Positions 1-8,205 of a stretch of 37,818 bases of DNA are shown in pieces (within the stretch, counting starts at the first letter, position 1; each line of letters opens with the position of its first letter). The notes below the pieces were generated by a model. It saw only the letters and a list, made by a program, of their open reading frames with translations, ran no database searches and had not been told where the DNA came from. The position numbers and the translations under genes are program-made. Origin of the DNA: Micromonospora sp. KC723 (GTDB lineage: Bacteria; Actinomycetota; Actinomycetes; Mycobacteriales; Micromonosporaceae); NCBI RefSeq assembly GCF_004348595.1, contig NZ_SMKD01000050.1, positions 1 to 37,818 of the forward strand, in the 5' to 3' direction.

Positions 1-708
1 TTCCGGCGCGGTGTGGGGGAGGAGGTGGGCCAGCGCGGCCCGGCTGTTGGCCCAGACGGCGACGAGCGCGCAGCCCGGCACGGTGGCCAGCCCCAGCAGT
101 GGGGCCTGGTTGACCGACAGGACGGACACGAGCAGCAGTACCAGGCTGAACAGGCTCAGTGGCGCGCGCCGCACCGCGGTGTACGCGGCGATCCGGACGG
201 CCGGCCCGAAGTTCAGGTGCGGGGCCAGCACGGCCAGCGCCAGCGCCAGCACGCTCGCGGCGAGCACGAGGATCGCCGTGACAGCCAGCGGCGGGACGAG
301 TAGCGCGCCGAGACGGGAGTCGTGCAGGACGACGATGTCGGTGGTGAGCACCGCGAGCAGCGCCACGGCGGCCGACCAGCGGCCGACCGCGGGGACGAAG
401 GACCGCCGGTAGGCGCGGACGAAGTCGCGTACGGGAGGTTGGTCGGTCGGTGCCGCCGCCCCGCCGAGGTAGCCGAAGGCCGCGGCGAGCGACGGACCCA
501 CGCTGATCGACAGCAGCCCGAAGAACACCGGGTAGCGCCAGGGCTGCGCGACCACGGCCAGCGCCGCGAGCAGCGGGAGGTTGGTGACGGCCAGGCCGAG
601 GTTGACCACCAGGGCCCGGTGGACGAACGACCAGAGGGTCGTCCAGGTGTCCGCGCTGACGTTGACCCGGCCCGAGAGCGTCCGGTGGGGGGTGGTGGGA
701 GCGGTCAT
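1..708 (-). CDS. DUF624 (YesL-like) membrane protein, partial at window edge
   Basis: An open frame starts at the ATG at 708 and runs without a stop off the left end (236 codons seen). The product is strongly hydrophobic, with about five or six membrane segments separated by short Arg-rich loops. It begins MTAPTTPHRTLSGRVNVSAD and then shows a W-rich stretch (DTWTTLWSFVHRALVVNLGL). This architecture and the position directly after a MalG-type permease (7 bp downstream of its stop) fit the DUF624 family, whose Bacillus member YesL sits in a pectin-oligosaccharide transporter operon. Its biochemical role is unknown; it is usually regarded as an accessory to sugar ABC importers. No clear Shine-Dalgarno is visible, so translation may be coupled to the upstream permease. 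The family call rests on context and hydrophobic pattern rather than a catalytic motif. Confidence 0.68.
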   Translation of the reverse strand, partial: MTAPTTPHRTLSGRVNVSADTWTTLWSFVHRALVVNLGLAVTNLPLLAALAVVAQPWRYPVFFGLLSISVGPSLAAAFGYLGGAAAPTDQPPVRDFVRAYRRSFVPAVGRWSAAVALLAVLTTDIVVLHDSRLGALLVPPLAVTAILVLAASVLALALAVLAPHLNFGPAVRIAAYTAVRRAPLSLFSLVLLLVSVLSVNQAPLLGLATVPGCALVAVWANSRAALAHLLPHTAPE

Positions 709-715
709 GCCGTCG

Positions 716-1621
716 TCACTTCAGCCCGCTGGTGGCGATGCCCTGGACGAAGTAGCGCTGCCCGATGAGGAAGACGGTCAGGATCGGCAGCACCGACAGC
801 ACCGAACCGGTCATGATCATGGCGTACTCGGCGTCGTAGACGCCGACGAAGGAACGCAGGCCGATCTGCACCGTCCACAGGTCGTTGCTGGTCAGGTAGA
901 TGAACGGGCCCATGTAGTCGTTCCAGGTGTTGACGAAGGTCAGCAGGGCGAGGCTGGCCAGCGCCGGCTTGGACAGCGGCAGCACGACCCTCGCCCAGAT
1001 GCCGTACTCACTGAGGCCGTCCACGCGGGCGGCCTCGCACAACTCGTCCGGGATGGTGAGGTAGTACTGCCGCATCAGGAACACCCCGAACGCGCCGAAC
1101 GCCTGTAGGAGGATCAGCGACAGATGGGTGTTCACCAGGCCGGCCTTCTCCATGATGATGTACTGCGGCACCATGTACGCCTGCCACGGCACGGCGATGG
1201 TGGCGACGTAGGCCACGAAGAGCGCGTCGCGCCCGGGAAAGCGGACCTTGGCGAACCCGTACGCCGCGAAGCTGCCGGTGAGCACCTGCAACGCCGTGAT
1301 GACGACACTGAGGAACAGCGAGTTCTTCAGGTAGGTGACCAGTGGGATCCGGCTCCAGATCCGGGTGTAGTTGTCCCAGTGGAACTCTTCGGGGATCCAC
1401 CTGATCGGCACGGTGAAGACCTGGGAGTCGAGCTTCAGCGAGGACGTCACCATCCACAGGAACGGGATCATCACGGCGAGCCCGAGCACGGTGAGCAGGA
1501 CGTGCAGGCTGATCCGCCCGGCGACGCCGTTCAGTCGCCGGCGCCCCGCCGGTGGCCGCGCCGAGGCGTCCCGCGCGGGGGAGCCGTCCCGACGCTGCGG
1601 GGTGGTGGTGGTCGCGGTCAT
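716..1621 (-). CDS. Carbohydrate ABC transporter permease, MalG type
   Basis: A 301-residue inner-membrane permease that forms half of the translocation pore of a CUT1 sugar importer. An Arg/Pro-rich cytoplasmic N-terminus (about 40 residues) is followed by six predicted membrane helices. The EAA loop that contacts the ATPase reads EAARVDGLSEYGIWARVVLP, with the conserved Gly in place. The ATG at 1621 overlaps the stop of the MalF-type gene as ATGA and has a GAGGAG ribosome site six bases upstream, so the two pore subunits are translationally coupled. No ATPase gene is present in this operon; CUT1 systems of actinomycetes commonly share a distant MsiK-type ATPase (established knowledge, not visible here). 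The substrate cannot be read from sequence. Confidence 0.93.
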   Translation of the reverse strand: MTATTTTPQRRDGSPARDASARPPAGRRRLNGVAGRISLHVLLTVLGLAVMIPFLWMVTSSLKLDSQVFTVPIRWIPEEFHWDNYTRIWSRIPLVTYLKNSLFLSVVITALQVLTGSFAAYGFAKVRFPGRDALFVAYVATIAVPWQAYMVPQYIIMEKAGLVNTHLSLILLQAFGAFGVFLMRQYYLTIPDELCEAARVDGLSEYGIWARVVLPLSKPALASLALLTFVNTWNDYMGPFIYLTSNDLWTVQIGLRSFVGVYDAEYAMIMTGSVLSVLPILTVFLIGQRYFVQGIATSGLK

Positions 1622-2532
1622 CGCTCACTCCTCTGCTGGAGCCGGAACTGGACCACCGTGATGAGCAGGACGACCACGAACAGGACCATCGCGATGGCGG
1701 AGGAGTATCCGAAGCGCCCCTGCTCGATGCCCTCCCGGAAGATCAGCTGGGAGAGCACGAGGGTGGAGCGGCCCGGACCACCCTCGGTCATCACCTGGAC
1801 CAGGTCGAAGACCTTGAAGCTGGAGATGGTGAGCATGATCAGGACGAAGAAGGTGGTCGGGCGCAGCGAGGGCAGGGTGATGTGCCAGAACCGCTGCCAG
1901 GCGGAGGCGCCGTCCATCCTGGCGGCCTCGTACAGCTCGCCGGGGATGGTCTGGAGTCCGGCCAGGTAGAGCACCATGTAGTAGCCCATGTCCCGCCAGA
2001 CGCTCGCGATGATCAGCGCCGGCATGGCCCAGGTCGTCGAGGTTGTCCAGCCGGGCGGACTGTCGACGCCGACCGCGCGCAGGAACTGGTTCACCGGGCC
2101 GGCGTCGGGGCTGAAGAGCATGTTCCAGACCACCGCCACCGCGACCAGCGAGGTGATGTACGGGAAGAACAGCGCCGTACGGAAGAACCGCACCCCGCGC
2201 AGCTTGCGGTTGAGCAGGACGGCGAAGCCCAGGGCGGCGACGAGGGTGAGCGGCACGTGGCCGACCGCGTAGTAGGTGGTGTTGCGCAGCGCGGTCCAGA
2301 AGTTCTCGCTGTCCACCAGGCGGCGGAAGTTGTCCAGGCCCACCCACTCGGGCGTGCTGTAGGAGTTCCACTTCATGAAGGCGAGGGCCAGCGAGGCGAC
2401 GACGGGGACCAGCGTGAGGGCCGCGAAGCCGATGAAGTTCGGCAGGATGAAGCTCCAGCCGGCCAGCGTGTTGCGCCGGCGGAGCCTGCGCGCCCGGGGG
2501 GTGGACGCGGCGGATGCGGTGGTGGAGACCAT
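1618..2532 (-). CDS. Carbohydrate ABC transporter permease, MalF type
   Basis: A 304-residue CUT1 permease with six membrane helices and an EAA loop (EAARMDGASAWQRFWHITLP) near residue 200. The start used is the ATG at 2532 (MVSTTASAAS). The frame stays open back to 2613, but the extra residues are low-complexity and overlap the intergenic hairpins. The only good ribosome site (GGAAGGAGGAA, 2560-2570) lies 27 bases or more from the ATG, with a perfect 7-bp hairpin between them (see separate feature). The gene follows the binding-protein gene after an 88-bp gap and overlaps the MalG-type gene by 4 bp. With the lipoprotein and the MalG partner it should form one importer; the substrate is unknown, probably an oligosaccharide. 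Confidence 0.93.
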   Translation of the reverse strand: MVSTTASAASTPRARRLRRRNTLAGWSFILPNFIGFAALTLVPVVASLALAFMKWNSYSTPEWVGLDNFRRLVDSENFWTALRNTTYYAVGHVPLTLVAALGFAVLLNRKLRGVRFFRTALFFPYITSLVAVAVVWNMLFSPDAGPVNQFLRAVGVDSPPGWTTSTTWAMPALIIASVWRDMGYYMVLYLAGLQTIPGELYEAARMDGASAWQRFWHITLPSLRPTTFFVLIMLTISSFKVFDLVQVMTEGGPGRSTLVLSQLIFREGIEQGRFGYSSAIAMVLFVVVLLITVVQFRLQQRSER

Positions 2533-2542
2533 GGTGGGTGCT

Positions 2543-2559
2543 CGTCCGGAGCCCGGACG
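2543..2559 (-). promoter_or_regulatory. Hairpin between ribosome site and start of the MalF-type gene
   Basis: Read on the minus strand, CGTCCGG-GCT-CCGGACG is a perfect 7-bp stem with a 3-base loop. It lies exactly between the strong Shine-Dalgarno (2560-2570) and the ATG at 2532. Folding would shorten the effective distance between ribosome site and start from 27 to about 12 bases. The function is inferred. Confidence 0.5.
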
Positions 2560-2581
2560 TTCCTCCTTCCCTGAGGTGGAC

Positions 2582-2614
2582 GGTGCCCCGGGGGCGGTGC
2601 GCCCCCGGGGCACC
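2582..2614 (-). promoter_or_regulatory. Strong intra-operon hairpin after the binding-protein gene
   Basis: A perfect 15-bp inverted repeat (GGTGCCCCGGGGGCG and its complement) with a 3-base loop begins a few bases after the binding-protein stop. No U-run follows. Such hairpins after binding-protein genes (for example malE-malF) usually protect the upstream mRNA or partly terminate, so that more binding protein than permease is made. That role is inferred. Confidence 0.7.
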
Positions 2615-2620
2615 GGGCGG

Positions 2621-3883
2621 TCAGTCGACCTCGGACTTGACGCGCTTGCCCATCTCGACGATGCCGGCGTCGACGGACTTCTCGCCGGTCATGATCAGTT
2701 CGTGCTCCTCGTTGAGGATCTTGTCGACGTCGGAGGACTTCTCGCTCACCGGCATCTCCAGCTTGACCTCGCCCGGCTGGAACGCCTTCTTCGCCACCTC
2801 GTCGTTGGCCATCCCGTCCACCTTGAAGTACAGGTCGGTGATGGTCGCGTCGTTGTACGCCGGGAAGACCCCGATCTTCGCGATGGCCGCCGCGCCCTTC
2901 TCGCCCGACGCCCAGGTGACGAACTTCCGCGCCGCCTCGGCGTTGCGGGCCTTCTTGTTCACCGCGAACGCGGTGGGCGATCCGAACGTCGTCGAGGCGC
3001 CCTCGGTCGCCTGCGGCAGCGGCGCCATGCCCCAGTCGACCTTGATCTTGCCGGCCTTCTTCTCGTCGATCAGGCGGGCGGCGTACCAGGTGCCCATCGG
3101 CAGCATCGCCGCCTTCTCCTCGGAGAACATGGTGTGGTAGGTGACCTTCTGGGTCCTGGCGGTGGCCCACTTCAGCGTGGCCCCGGACTTCTCCAGGTCG
3201 AGCGCCATGGTGTACTGCGGCTTCATGAAGCCGTAGTCGCCGCCGAGCTGGTCGCCTCCGGTCTGGGCCGCCGCGACGGCCTGCACCAGCGAACGCCAGG
3301 TGTGCTGGTACGTCCCGTACACCGTGTCCGCGCCGCTGCCCTTGGTCGTCTTCTTCGCCAGGTCGGCGTACTCCTGCCAGGTGAGGCTGGTCAGGTCGGC
3401 GCCGGAGTTCGCCAGCAGCTTCTTGTTGTAGTAGAGCACCCAGAAGTCCTGGCGGTAGGGCAGGGCGAAGTAGTCGCCGTCGAGGTCGAAGGCGTCCAGG
3501 CCGCGGTACTTGCTCCTGTCGAGCTTGCCCACCTCGTCCTTGAGGGAGGCCAGCTGCCCACGGGTGCCGTACCGGGCGTAGTCGATGACGTTCTTCATGG
3601 TGATGACGTCGGTGCTGTCCCCACCGGCCAGCATGGTGGTGACCTTCTCCGGGTAGTCGTCGGCGAGGATGTCGACCGGCTGCACGTCGACATCCTTGTG
3701 CTCCGCCTCGTACGCCTCGACCAGGGCCTTGAACTCCGGCGTGGTGTCGTAGTTCCACAGCGCCACCGTCAGGATCGTCTTGCCGTCGGCGGTGGTGGCG
3801 GACTTCTCACCACTGCCGCAGCCGGTGGTGGCCAGCGCGATACCGGTGGCGATCGCCAGGGCCTGGGTAAACCGTCTCCTCAC
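2621..3883 (-). CDS. Extracellular sugar-binding lipoprotein (family 1), CUT1 importer
   Basis: The start chosen is the GTG at 3883, because AAGGAG lies six bases upstream of it; a TTG at 3910 is in frame but has no ribosome site. The 420-residue product has an Arg-rich start, a hydrophobic signal and a lipobox ending at Cys22 (LATTGC), so it is a membrane-anchored lipoprotein outside the cell membrane. After the Cys comes a linker and then a typical family-1 binding-protein fold (TVALWNYDTTPEF near residue 40; aromatic residues such as WQEYADL and GTWYAARLID that suggest sugar stacking). It is the capture subunit for the two permeases downstream. It follows the 2-hydroxyacid dehydrogenase gene by 57 bp, so the five genes probably form one transcript. 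Ligand unknown. Confidence 0.92.
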   Translation of the reverse strand: MRRRFTQALAIATGIALATTGCGSGEKSATTADGKTILTVALWNYDTTPEFKALVEAYEAEHKDVDVQPVDILADDYPEKVTTMLAGGDSTDVITMKNVIDYARYGTRGQLASLKDEVGKLDRSKYRGLDAFDLDGDYFALPYRQDFWVLYYNKKLLANSGADLTSLTWQEYADLAKKTTKGSGADTVYGTYQHTWRSLVQAVAAAQTGGDQLGGDYGFMKPQYTMALDLEKSGATLKWATARTQKVTYHTMFSEEKAAMLPMGTWYAARLIDEKKAGKIKVDWGMAPLPQATEGASTTFGSPTAFAVNKKARNAEAARKFVTWASGEKGAAAIAKIGVFPAYNDATITDLYFKVDGMANDEVAKKAFQPGEVKLEMPVSEKSSDVDKILNEEHELIMTGEKSVDAGIVEMGKRVKSEVD

Positions 3884-3940
3884 AAGGAACTCCTTCATCG
3901 GGGGATTCAAGCGCGACGACCGGGGGCAGTCGCCGGCGGG

Positions 3941-4960
3941 TCAGGCGTGCAGGGTCAGGGCCTCGGGGGTGACCTCGGCCCGGAGCGGTTCGGCGGCGAT
4001 CCACCGGGACAGCTCGTCGAGGGTGTGGTCGGTCAGCCGCAGGATCTCCGAGCCGAGCGACCCCGCGATGTGCGGAGTGATCATGACGTTGGGTGCGCCA
4101 CGCAGCGCGGCGTCCGCCGGGAGCGGCTCGGGCTCGGTGACGTCGAGGATCGCGAACAGTCGGCCCGAGCGGCACTCGGCCGCGAGGGCCTCGGAGTCGA
4201 CGAGGCTGCCCCGGGCGGTGTTGATGACCGTCGCGTGGTCGGGCAGCAGCGCGAGCTCCGCCGCCCCGATCATGTGGTGGGTGCTGGGCAGCGCGGGGGC
4301 GTGCAGCGACAGGATCTCGCAGCGGGGCAGCAGCTCGTGCAGGTCCACCAGGGTCGCGCCGGCCAGGGCGACCTCGGTGGGGTCGGCGTGCGGGTCCGCC
4401 ACCAGGCACTGTGCGGAGTCGAGACAGCCGAGGAGGTCGACGACCCGGCGGCCGATGCGGGAGAAGCCGACCACGCCGACGGTCCGGCGGTAGTTGGACA
4501 GGTCCCCGTACCCGTCGCGGTGGCCCCAGCCCTGGTACGCCGCCTCGGGGTCGGCGGCGATGAACGGCGCCTTCTTGCCGGCGAAGATGATCGCGGCGAG
4601 GGTGTACTCGGCCACCGGGATGGCGTTGGCGTCGGCGGCGTTGGTGACCCGGATACCGCGCCGCCAGACCTCGCTGGTGACCAGGGAACGAACGCTGCCG
4701 GCGGCGTGGAAGACGGCCCGCAGGGCGGGGGCGGCGGCGAGCCGTTCGGCGGTCAGCGCCGGAGCCCCCCAGGAGGTCACCAGCACCTCGACCACCGCCA
4801 GACGGGCCCGGGCCGACGGGGAGTCCAGGTCGTCCACCCAGATCGGGTCGGCCAGGGCGACCAGCTCGGCCAGCCGTGCCAGCCGTGCCTCGTCGAAGTG
4901 GGCGCGGAAGGATTCCCGGTCCATCACGACGAGCGCCTGCTGCTTCGTCTGCACCGTCAA
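3941..4960 (-). CDS. D-isomer-specific 2-hydroxyacid dehydrogenase
   Basis: A cytoplasmic NAD(P)-dependent oxidoreductase of 339 residues that would interconvert a 2-hydroxyacid and a 2-oxoacid. The nucleotide-binding motif is VGVVGFSRIG (residues 161-170), where the second Gly of the usual GxGxxG is Ser. The catalytic trio is present: Arg250 (NTARGSLVD), Glu278 (DVTEPEP) and His297 (TPHIAG). The start chosen is the TTG at 4960, with GGGGAG five bases upstream; a GTG two codons later is possible. The gene leads the transporter operon and diverges from the DeoR/LacI hybrid regulator. In that setting the substrate is probably a sugar-acid derivative from the imported compound, but nothing in the sequence fixes it. 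Confidence 0.85.
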   Translation of the reverse strand: MTVQTKQQALVVMDRESFRAHFDEARLARLAELVALADPIWVDDLDSPSARARLAVVEVLVTSWGAPALTAERLAAAPALRAVFHAAGSVRSLVTSEVWRRGIRVTNAADANAIPVAEYTLAAIIFAGKKAPFIAADPEAAYQGWGHRDGYGDLSNYRRTVGVVGFSRIGRRVVDLLGCLDSAQCLVADPHADPTEVALAGATLVDLHELLPRCEILSLHAPALPSTHHMIGAAELALLPDHATVINTARGSLVDSEALAAECRSGRLFAILDVTEPEPLPADAALRGAPNVMITPHIAGSLGSEILRLTDHTLDELSRWIAAEPLRAEVTPEALTLHA

Positions 4961-5121
4961 TGTGTCTCCCCGGTTACGGATCGCTGGCCGACGCTCGACC
5001 GTCGCGGAGCCTTTGAATTCGTGTCGGTGACATGGATAACCTATTCCGAACACGGTCGCTACGAGGCAGTCGCGATCGATCTGAAACGTTCACGAACGAA
5101 CATCAGCCTGGGGGCGGCTCC
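4961..5121. promoter_or_regulatory. Divergent control region with inverted repeat (5087-5098)
   Basis: This region separates the dehydrogenase-transporter operon from the hybrid regulator. A weak plus-strand promoter can be drawn as TTGAAT (5013-5018), 18 bases, TAACCT (5037-5042). CGTTC-AC-GAACG (5087-5098) is a perfect inverted repeat just before the regulator start and is a candidate operator for it. The repeat is certain; its function is a guess. Confidence 0.4.
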
Positions 5122-6219
5122 ATGTCGAGGGACCGGATGTTCAACCTCCAGCGCCGGGAACGACTGCTGGAGGAGTTGCGCCGGCACGGAGCGGTACGCG
5201 TCAAGGAACTGGCCCAGACCCTCGGCGTCAGCGAGCTCACCGTGCGCCGCGACATCACCGCCCTCGCCGAGAACAACCTGCTGACGAAGGTGCACGGCGG
5301 CGCGACCCTGCCCACCCAGCTCGGGCCGGAGCCCCGCCGCCAACGCCCGGCGCCCACCCGCTTCACCATCGGCATGGTCGTGCCGTCGCTCGACTACTAC
5401 TGGCCGTCGATCGTCACCGGCGCCCGCAACGCCGCCGCCTCCCTCGGCGTGCACATCCAACTGCGCGGGTCGAGTTACGACCCCGACGAGGACCGCCGGC
5501 AGATCACCCGACTCATCGAGTCGCAGCAGGTCCAGGGGCTGCTACTGGCACCCAGCCTGGAGGGCGACGGGGTCGACGAGATGATCGGCTGGATCGGGAA
5601 CCTGCCCGTGCCGACGATCCTGGTGGAGCGGCAGACGCCACGGTGGACCCCCACCCTGCGCCAGCTCGAGTGGGTGCGCAGCGACCACTCGCTGGGCCTG
5701 GAGATGGCGGTGCGTCACCTGCACCAGCACGGCCACCGGCGGATCGGGCTCGTCCTCTCCAAGGGCAGCCCCACCTCCGCCCACCTGGCCCGCGGGTGGG
5801 AGCTGGCCTGCGCCGACCTCGGCCTGCCCGACGGCATGGTGGTCCGGGAGGCGGTCGCGCTGGACGCGCCGGGGCACCGGGAGATCATCGACGACCTCCT
5901 GCGCCGGTGCCGCCGGTCGCGGACGACGGCCCTGATCGTGCACGGCGACCCCGACGCGATGTCCATCGCCCAGTACTGCGCCGAGCAGGGGGTGTCCATC
6001 CCCGACGACCTCGCCCTGGTGTCGTACGACGACGAGGTGGCCCACCTCGCCGAGCCGGCCCTGACCGCGGTCCGGCCGCCCAAGGGCCAGGTGGGCCGGG
6101 TGGCGGTCGAGCTCATGGTGGCCCGGCTGTTGGAGGGCAGGCGCCGCTCGTCGCAGCGGGTGCTGATCACCCCCGAGCTGGTGATCCGGGACTCCTCCAC
6201 CCCACGCCCGCCACGCTGA
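5122..6219 (+). CDS. Chimeric regulator: DeoR-type HTH plus LacI-type sugar-binding domain
   Basis: A 365-residue cytoplasmic transcription regulator. Residues about 8-65 form a DeoR-type winged helix-turn-helix (RRERLLEELRRHGAVRVKEL, then VSELTVRRDITALAEN and the wing KVHGGATLP). Residues about 80-360 are a LacI/periplasmic-binding-protein type effector domain (FTIGMVVPSLDYYWPSIVTG, HQHGHRRIGLVL, IPDDLALVSYDDE, LTAVRPPKGQVG). A classical DeoR protein would carry a sugar-phosphate-isomerase-like domain instead. The ATG at 5122 follows GGGGGCGG; the ATG at 5137 with GAGGG upstream is an alternative. It is transcribed away from the dehydrogenase-transporter operon and probably controls it in response to a free sugar. 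It converges on the DUF2264 gene with only 15 bp between stops. Confidence 0.85.
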   Translation: MSRDRMFNLQRRERLLEELRRHGAVRVKELAQTLGVSELTVRRDITALAENNLLTKVHGGATLPTQLGPEPRRQRPAPTRFTIGMVVPSLDYYWPSIVTGARNAAASLGVHIQLRGSSYDPDEDRRQITRLIESQQVQGLLLAPSLEGDGVDEMIGWIGNLPVPTILVERQTPRWTPTLRQLEWVRSDHSLGLEMAVRHLHQHGHRRIGLVLSKGSPTSAHLARGWELACADLGLPDGMVVREAVALDAPGHREIIDDLLRRCRRSRTTALIVHGDPDAMSIAQYCAEQGVSIPDDLALVSYDDEVAHLAEPALTAVRPPKGQVGRVAVELMVARLLEGRRRSSQRVLITPELVIRDSSTPRPPR

Positions 6220-6234
6220 CCGGACCGCGCCGCC

Positions 6235-8205
6235 TCAGGCCGCCTCCGCCGTCGGGTACGCCGGCAGGCGCAGGGCCGACGTCACGCCGTCCGGCCACCG
6301 GACCGTGACCGTGTCGGCCGCCCCGTCCGGCCGTACCGTCACGGTGGGCAGCGCGGGTTGCGCCGCGTCCGCCCCCCGCAGGACGACCGCCGCCACGTAC
6401 ACCCCGCCCAGGCGGGGCGGCTGCGCGGTCCGCAGCAGCGGCACCGCCACGTGTTCGCCCAGCGGGGAGGTGTGCCGCTCCCGGCGCACCTCGGCGGTGT
6501 CGAGCCCGACCAACCCCAGCAGGCAGGAGACCACCCGAGCACCGGTCACCTCGACGTCGGGGGGATCGGTGGCCGCGCGGGCCGTGGGCGGCACGTCACC
6601 GGCCACCGGCCATCCACTGAACTCCAGCCGGGTCGCGGCGTCCAGCCCGACCGTCGAGTCGACCCGGGCCGCCCGTACCTCCACCGCGCCGCGCAGCAGC
6701 GACCCCATGGTCAGCGTCGGACCGTTCCGAACCGCCCCCCGGCGGCCCGAGCCGTGGTCGGGACCGTGGTCCTCCTCCGTCGCGACCCAGTGCGCCCGGG
6801 CCCGCGACACGGCCCGGCCCACGCCGTCCACCAGCTCGCAGCCCAGCGTCTCGAACCCGTTGCGATGGGTACGCCGACCCGCCCCGTCCACCACCGTGAC
6901 CGAGTTGTCCGACGGGTCGCCGACCGCCGCCCCCACCAGCGGCGGCAGGGTGGCCGTCGAGTAGCCCAGCCGGGCGTACAACGGCGAGTCCGCCCGCTCG
7001 TCGTGCGGCACCGAATGGTCCGTGCCGTGATTGACGATCCGCACCAGACCGTCCCCACGGGTGCCGCTGACCAACCAGCCGGGCACCGGCAGCGCGGCGG
7101 CGACGTCCCCCCGTTCGACCGGCAGCGGCCCCTCCGGCTCCGTCCACACCGGATGGCCGGCCGGCAGGGCCAGGCCGAGCATCCCCTTGGCCGCCCAGTA
7201 CGGCGAGCCGGGGCCGGAGTACGACTGCGCCATCGCCGGCCACTCGCGGTGCCAGCCGAGCGTCAGCAGCCCGCGCTCGTCCGGCGTCCCGTTGGCCTGG
7301 AAGTGCCCCAGGACGCCGCTGCACGCGCGCCGCAGCACCCCGGGCGTCAGGTCGGTCGCGCCCGTCATCGCCCCCACCCAGAACGGCGCGGCGGCGGCGA
7401 ATCGGTAACTGAGACTCCTGCCCTGCAACAGCGGGGAGCCGTCCGCGCCGACCAGCGACACCGCGTCGGCGAGGAACCGGCTGAGCCGGTCCCGCCAGAC
7501 CGCGCGTAGCTCCTCCGGGCAGAGCTCGCCGGCCATCTCCGCCCAGAGCAGCGGGTAGACGTGCAGCGCCCACCCGCCGTAGTGGTCGTAGGCCCGCTCG
7601 GGTCCGTCGGAGTACCAGCCGTGGGCGCGGTACAGCGACTCGTGGACCCGCAACCCCCGGTCCACGTCGTCGGCCGACCACGGGCCACCCACCGAGCGCA
7701 GGAACGTCTCGACGACGATCTGGAACCACACCCAGTTGATCGGCGGGTACTCCTGCCCGACCACGGTGCCGAGCCACGCCACGATCCGGTCGCGGTCGCC
7801 GGGCTCCAGCAGGTCCCACAGCCACGGCCGGCTCAGGTGCAGGCCCAGCGCGATCGAGCAGGCCTCGACCTTGGCCTGGTCGAGCCGGTCCGGGCGCGGC
7901 CACGCGGTCGGCGAGGAGGGATCGGTGCCGGCCCGCAGCCCGTCGGCGTACCACTGGGCCAGCCCGTGCGGGTCCACGCCCGACTCGCCGCGCAGGCGGA
8001 TCGCGGCCAGCAGGAACGAGCGGGCGAACGCCTCCAGCGAGTCGCTGTCCCGGCCGTACGCGCTGGCGCGCCCCGGTAGGTCGACGCGCGCGTGGTCGAC
8101 CGAGGCGTACGGCCGCAGGGCCAGCAGCATCCGGTCCGCCGAGGCGGCCCAGTGCGCCCGGGTGTAGCCGGTGAACGGGGACAGCCGCCGGTCATCGGCG
8201 GTCAT
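6235..8205 (-). CDS. DUF2264 protein (putative GH154-type glycoside hydrolase), cytoplasmic
   Basis: A 656-residue protein whose N-terminal 380 residues match the DUF2264 pattern: LSPFTGYTRAHWAASADRML at the start, then WLGTVVGQEYPPINWVWFQI and GWYSDGPERAYDHYGGWALH in a predicted (alpha/alpha) barrel, followed by a beta-rich C-terminal part. From memory, DUF2264 proteins are classed in CAZy as GH154, with characterised exo-beta-glucuronidases acting on arabinogalactan. There is no signal peptide, so it should act on imported oligosaccharides. The ATG at 8205 has GGGAGG five bases upstream and overlaps the lyase gene by 14 bp, so the two are translationally coupled. Being next to an uronate-type lyase, a role on a glucuronosyl or unsaturated uronosyl end is plausible but unproven. 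Confidence 0.8.
   Translation of the reverse strand: MTADDRRLSPFTGYTRAHWAASADRMLLALRPYASVDHARVDLPGRASAYGRDSDSLEAFARSFLLAAIRLRGESGVDPHGLAQWYADGLRAGTDPSSPTAWPRPDRLDQAKVEACSIALGLHLSRPWLWDLLEPGDRDRIVAWLGTVVGQEYPPINWVWFQIVVETFLRSVGGPWSADDVDRGLRVHESLYRAHGWYSDGPERAYDHYGGWALHVYPLLWAEMAGELCPEELRAVWRDRLSRFLADAVSLVGADGSPLLQGRSLSYRFAAAAPFWVGAMTGATDLTPGVLRRACSGVLGHFQANGTPDERGLLTLGWHREWPAMAQSYSGPGSPYWAAKGMLGLALPAGHPVWTEPEGPLPVERGDVAAALPVPGWLVSGTRGDGLVRIVNHGTDHSVPHDERADSPLYARLGYSTATLPPLVGAAVGDPSDNSVTVVDGAGRRTHRNGFETLGCELVDGVGRAVSRARAHWVATEEDHGPDHGSGRRGAVRNGPTLTMGSLLRGAVEVRAARVDSTVGLDAATRLEFSGWPVAGDVPPTARAATDPPDVEVTGARVVSCLLGLVGLDTAEVRRERHTSPLGEHVAVPLLRTAQPPRLGGVYVAAVVLRGADAAQPALPTVTVRPDGAADTVTVRWPDGVTSALRLPAYPTAEAA

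Noticed and set aside
2533..2613. An extended N-terminus for the MalF-type permease (start at 2613)
   Set aside because: The extra 27 residues are low-complexity, overlap both hairpins and lack a ribosome site at 2613.
2375..5284. A 969-codon plus-strand open frame covering the binding-protein and dehydrogenase genes
   Set aside because: It is an antisense shadow of high-GC genes whose minus-strand frames show intact motifs; its own protein is Gly/Arg/Val low-complexity.
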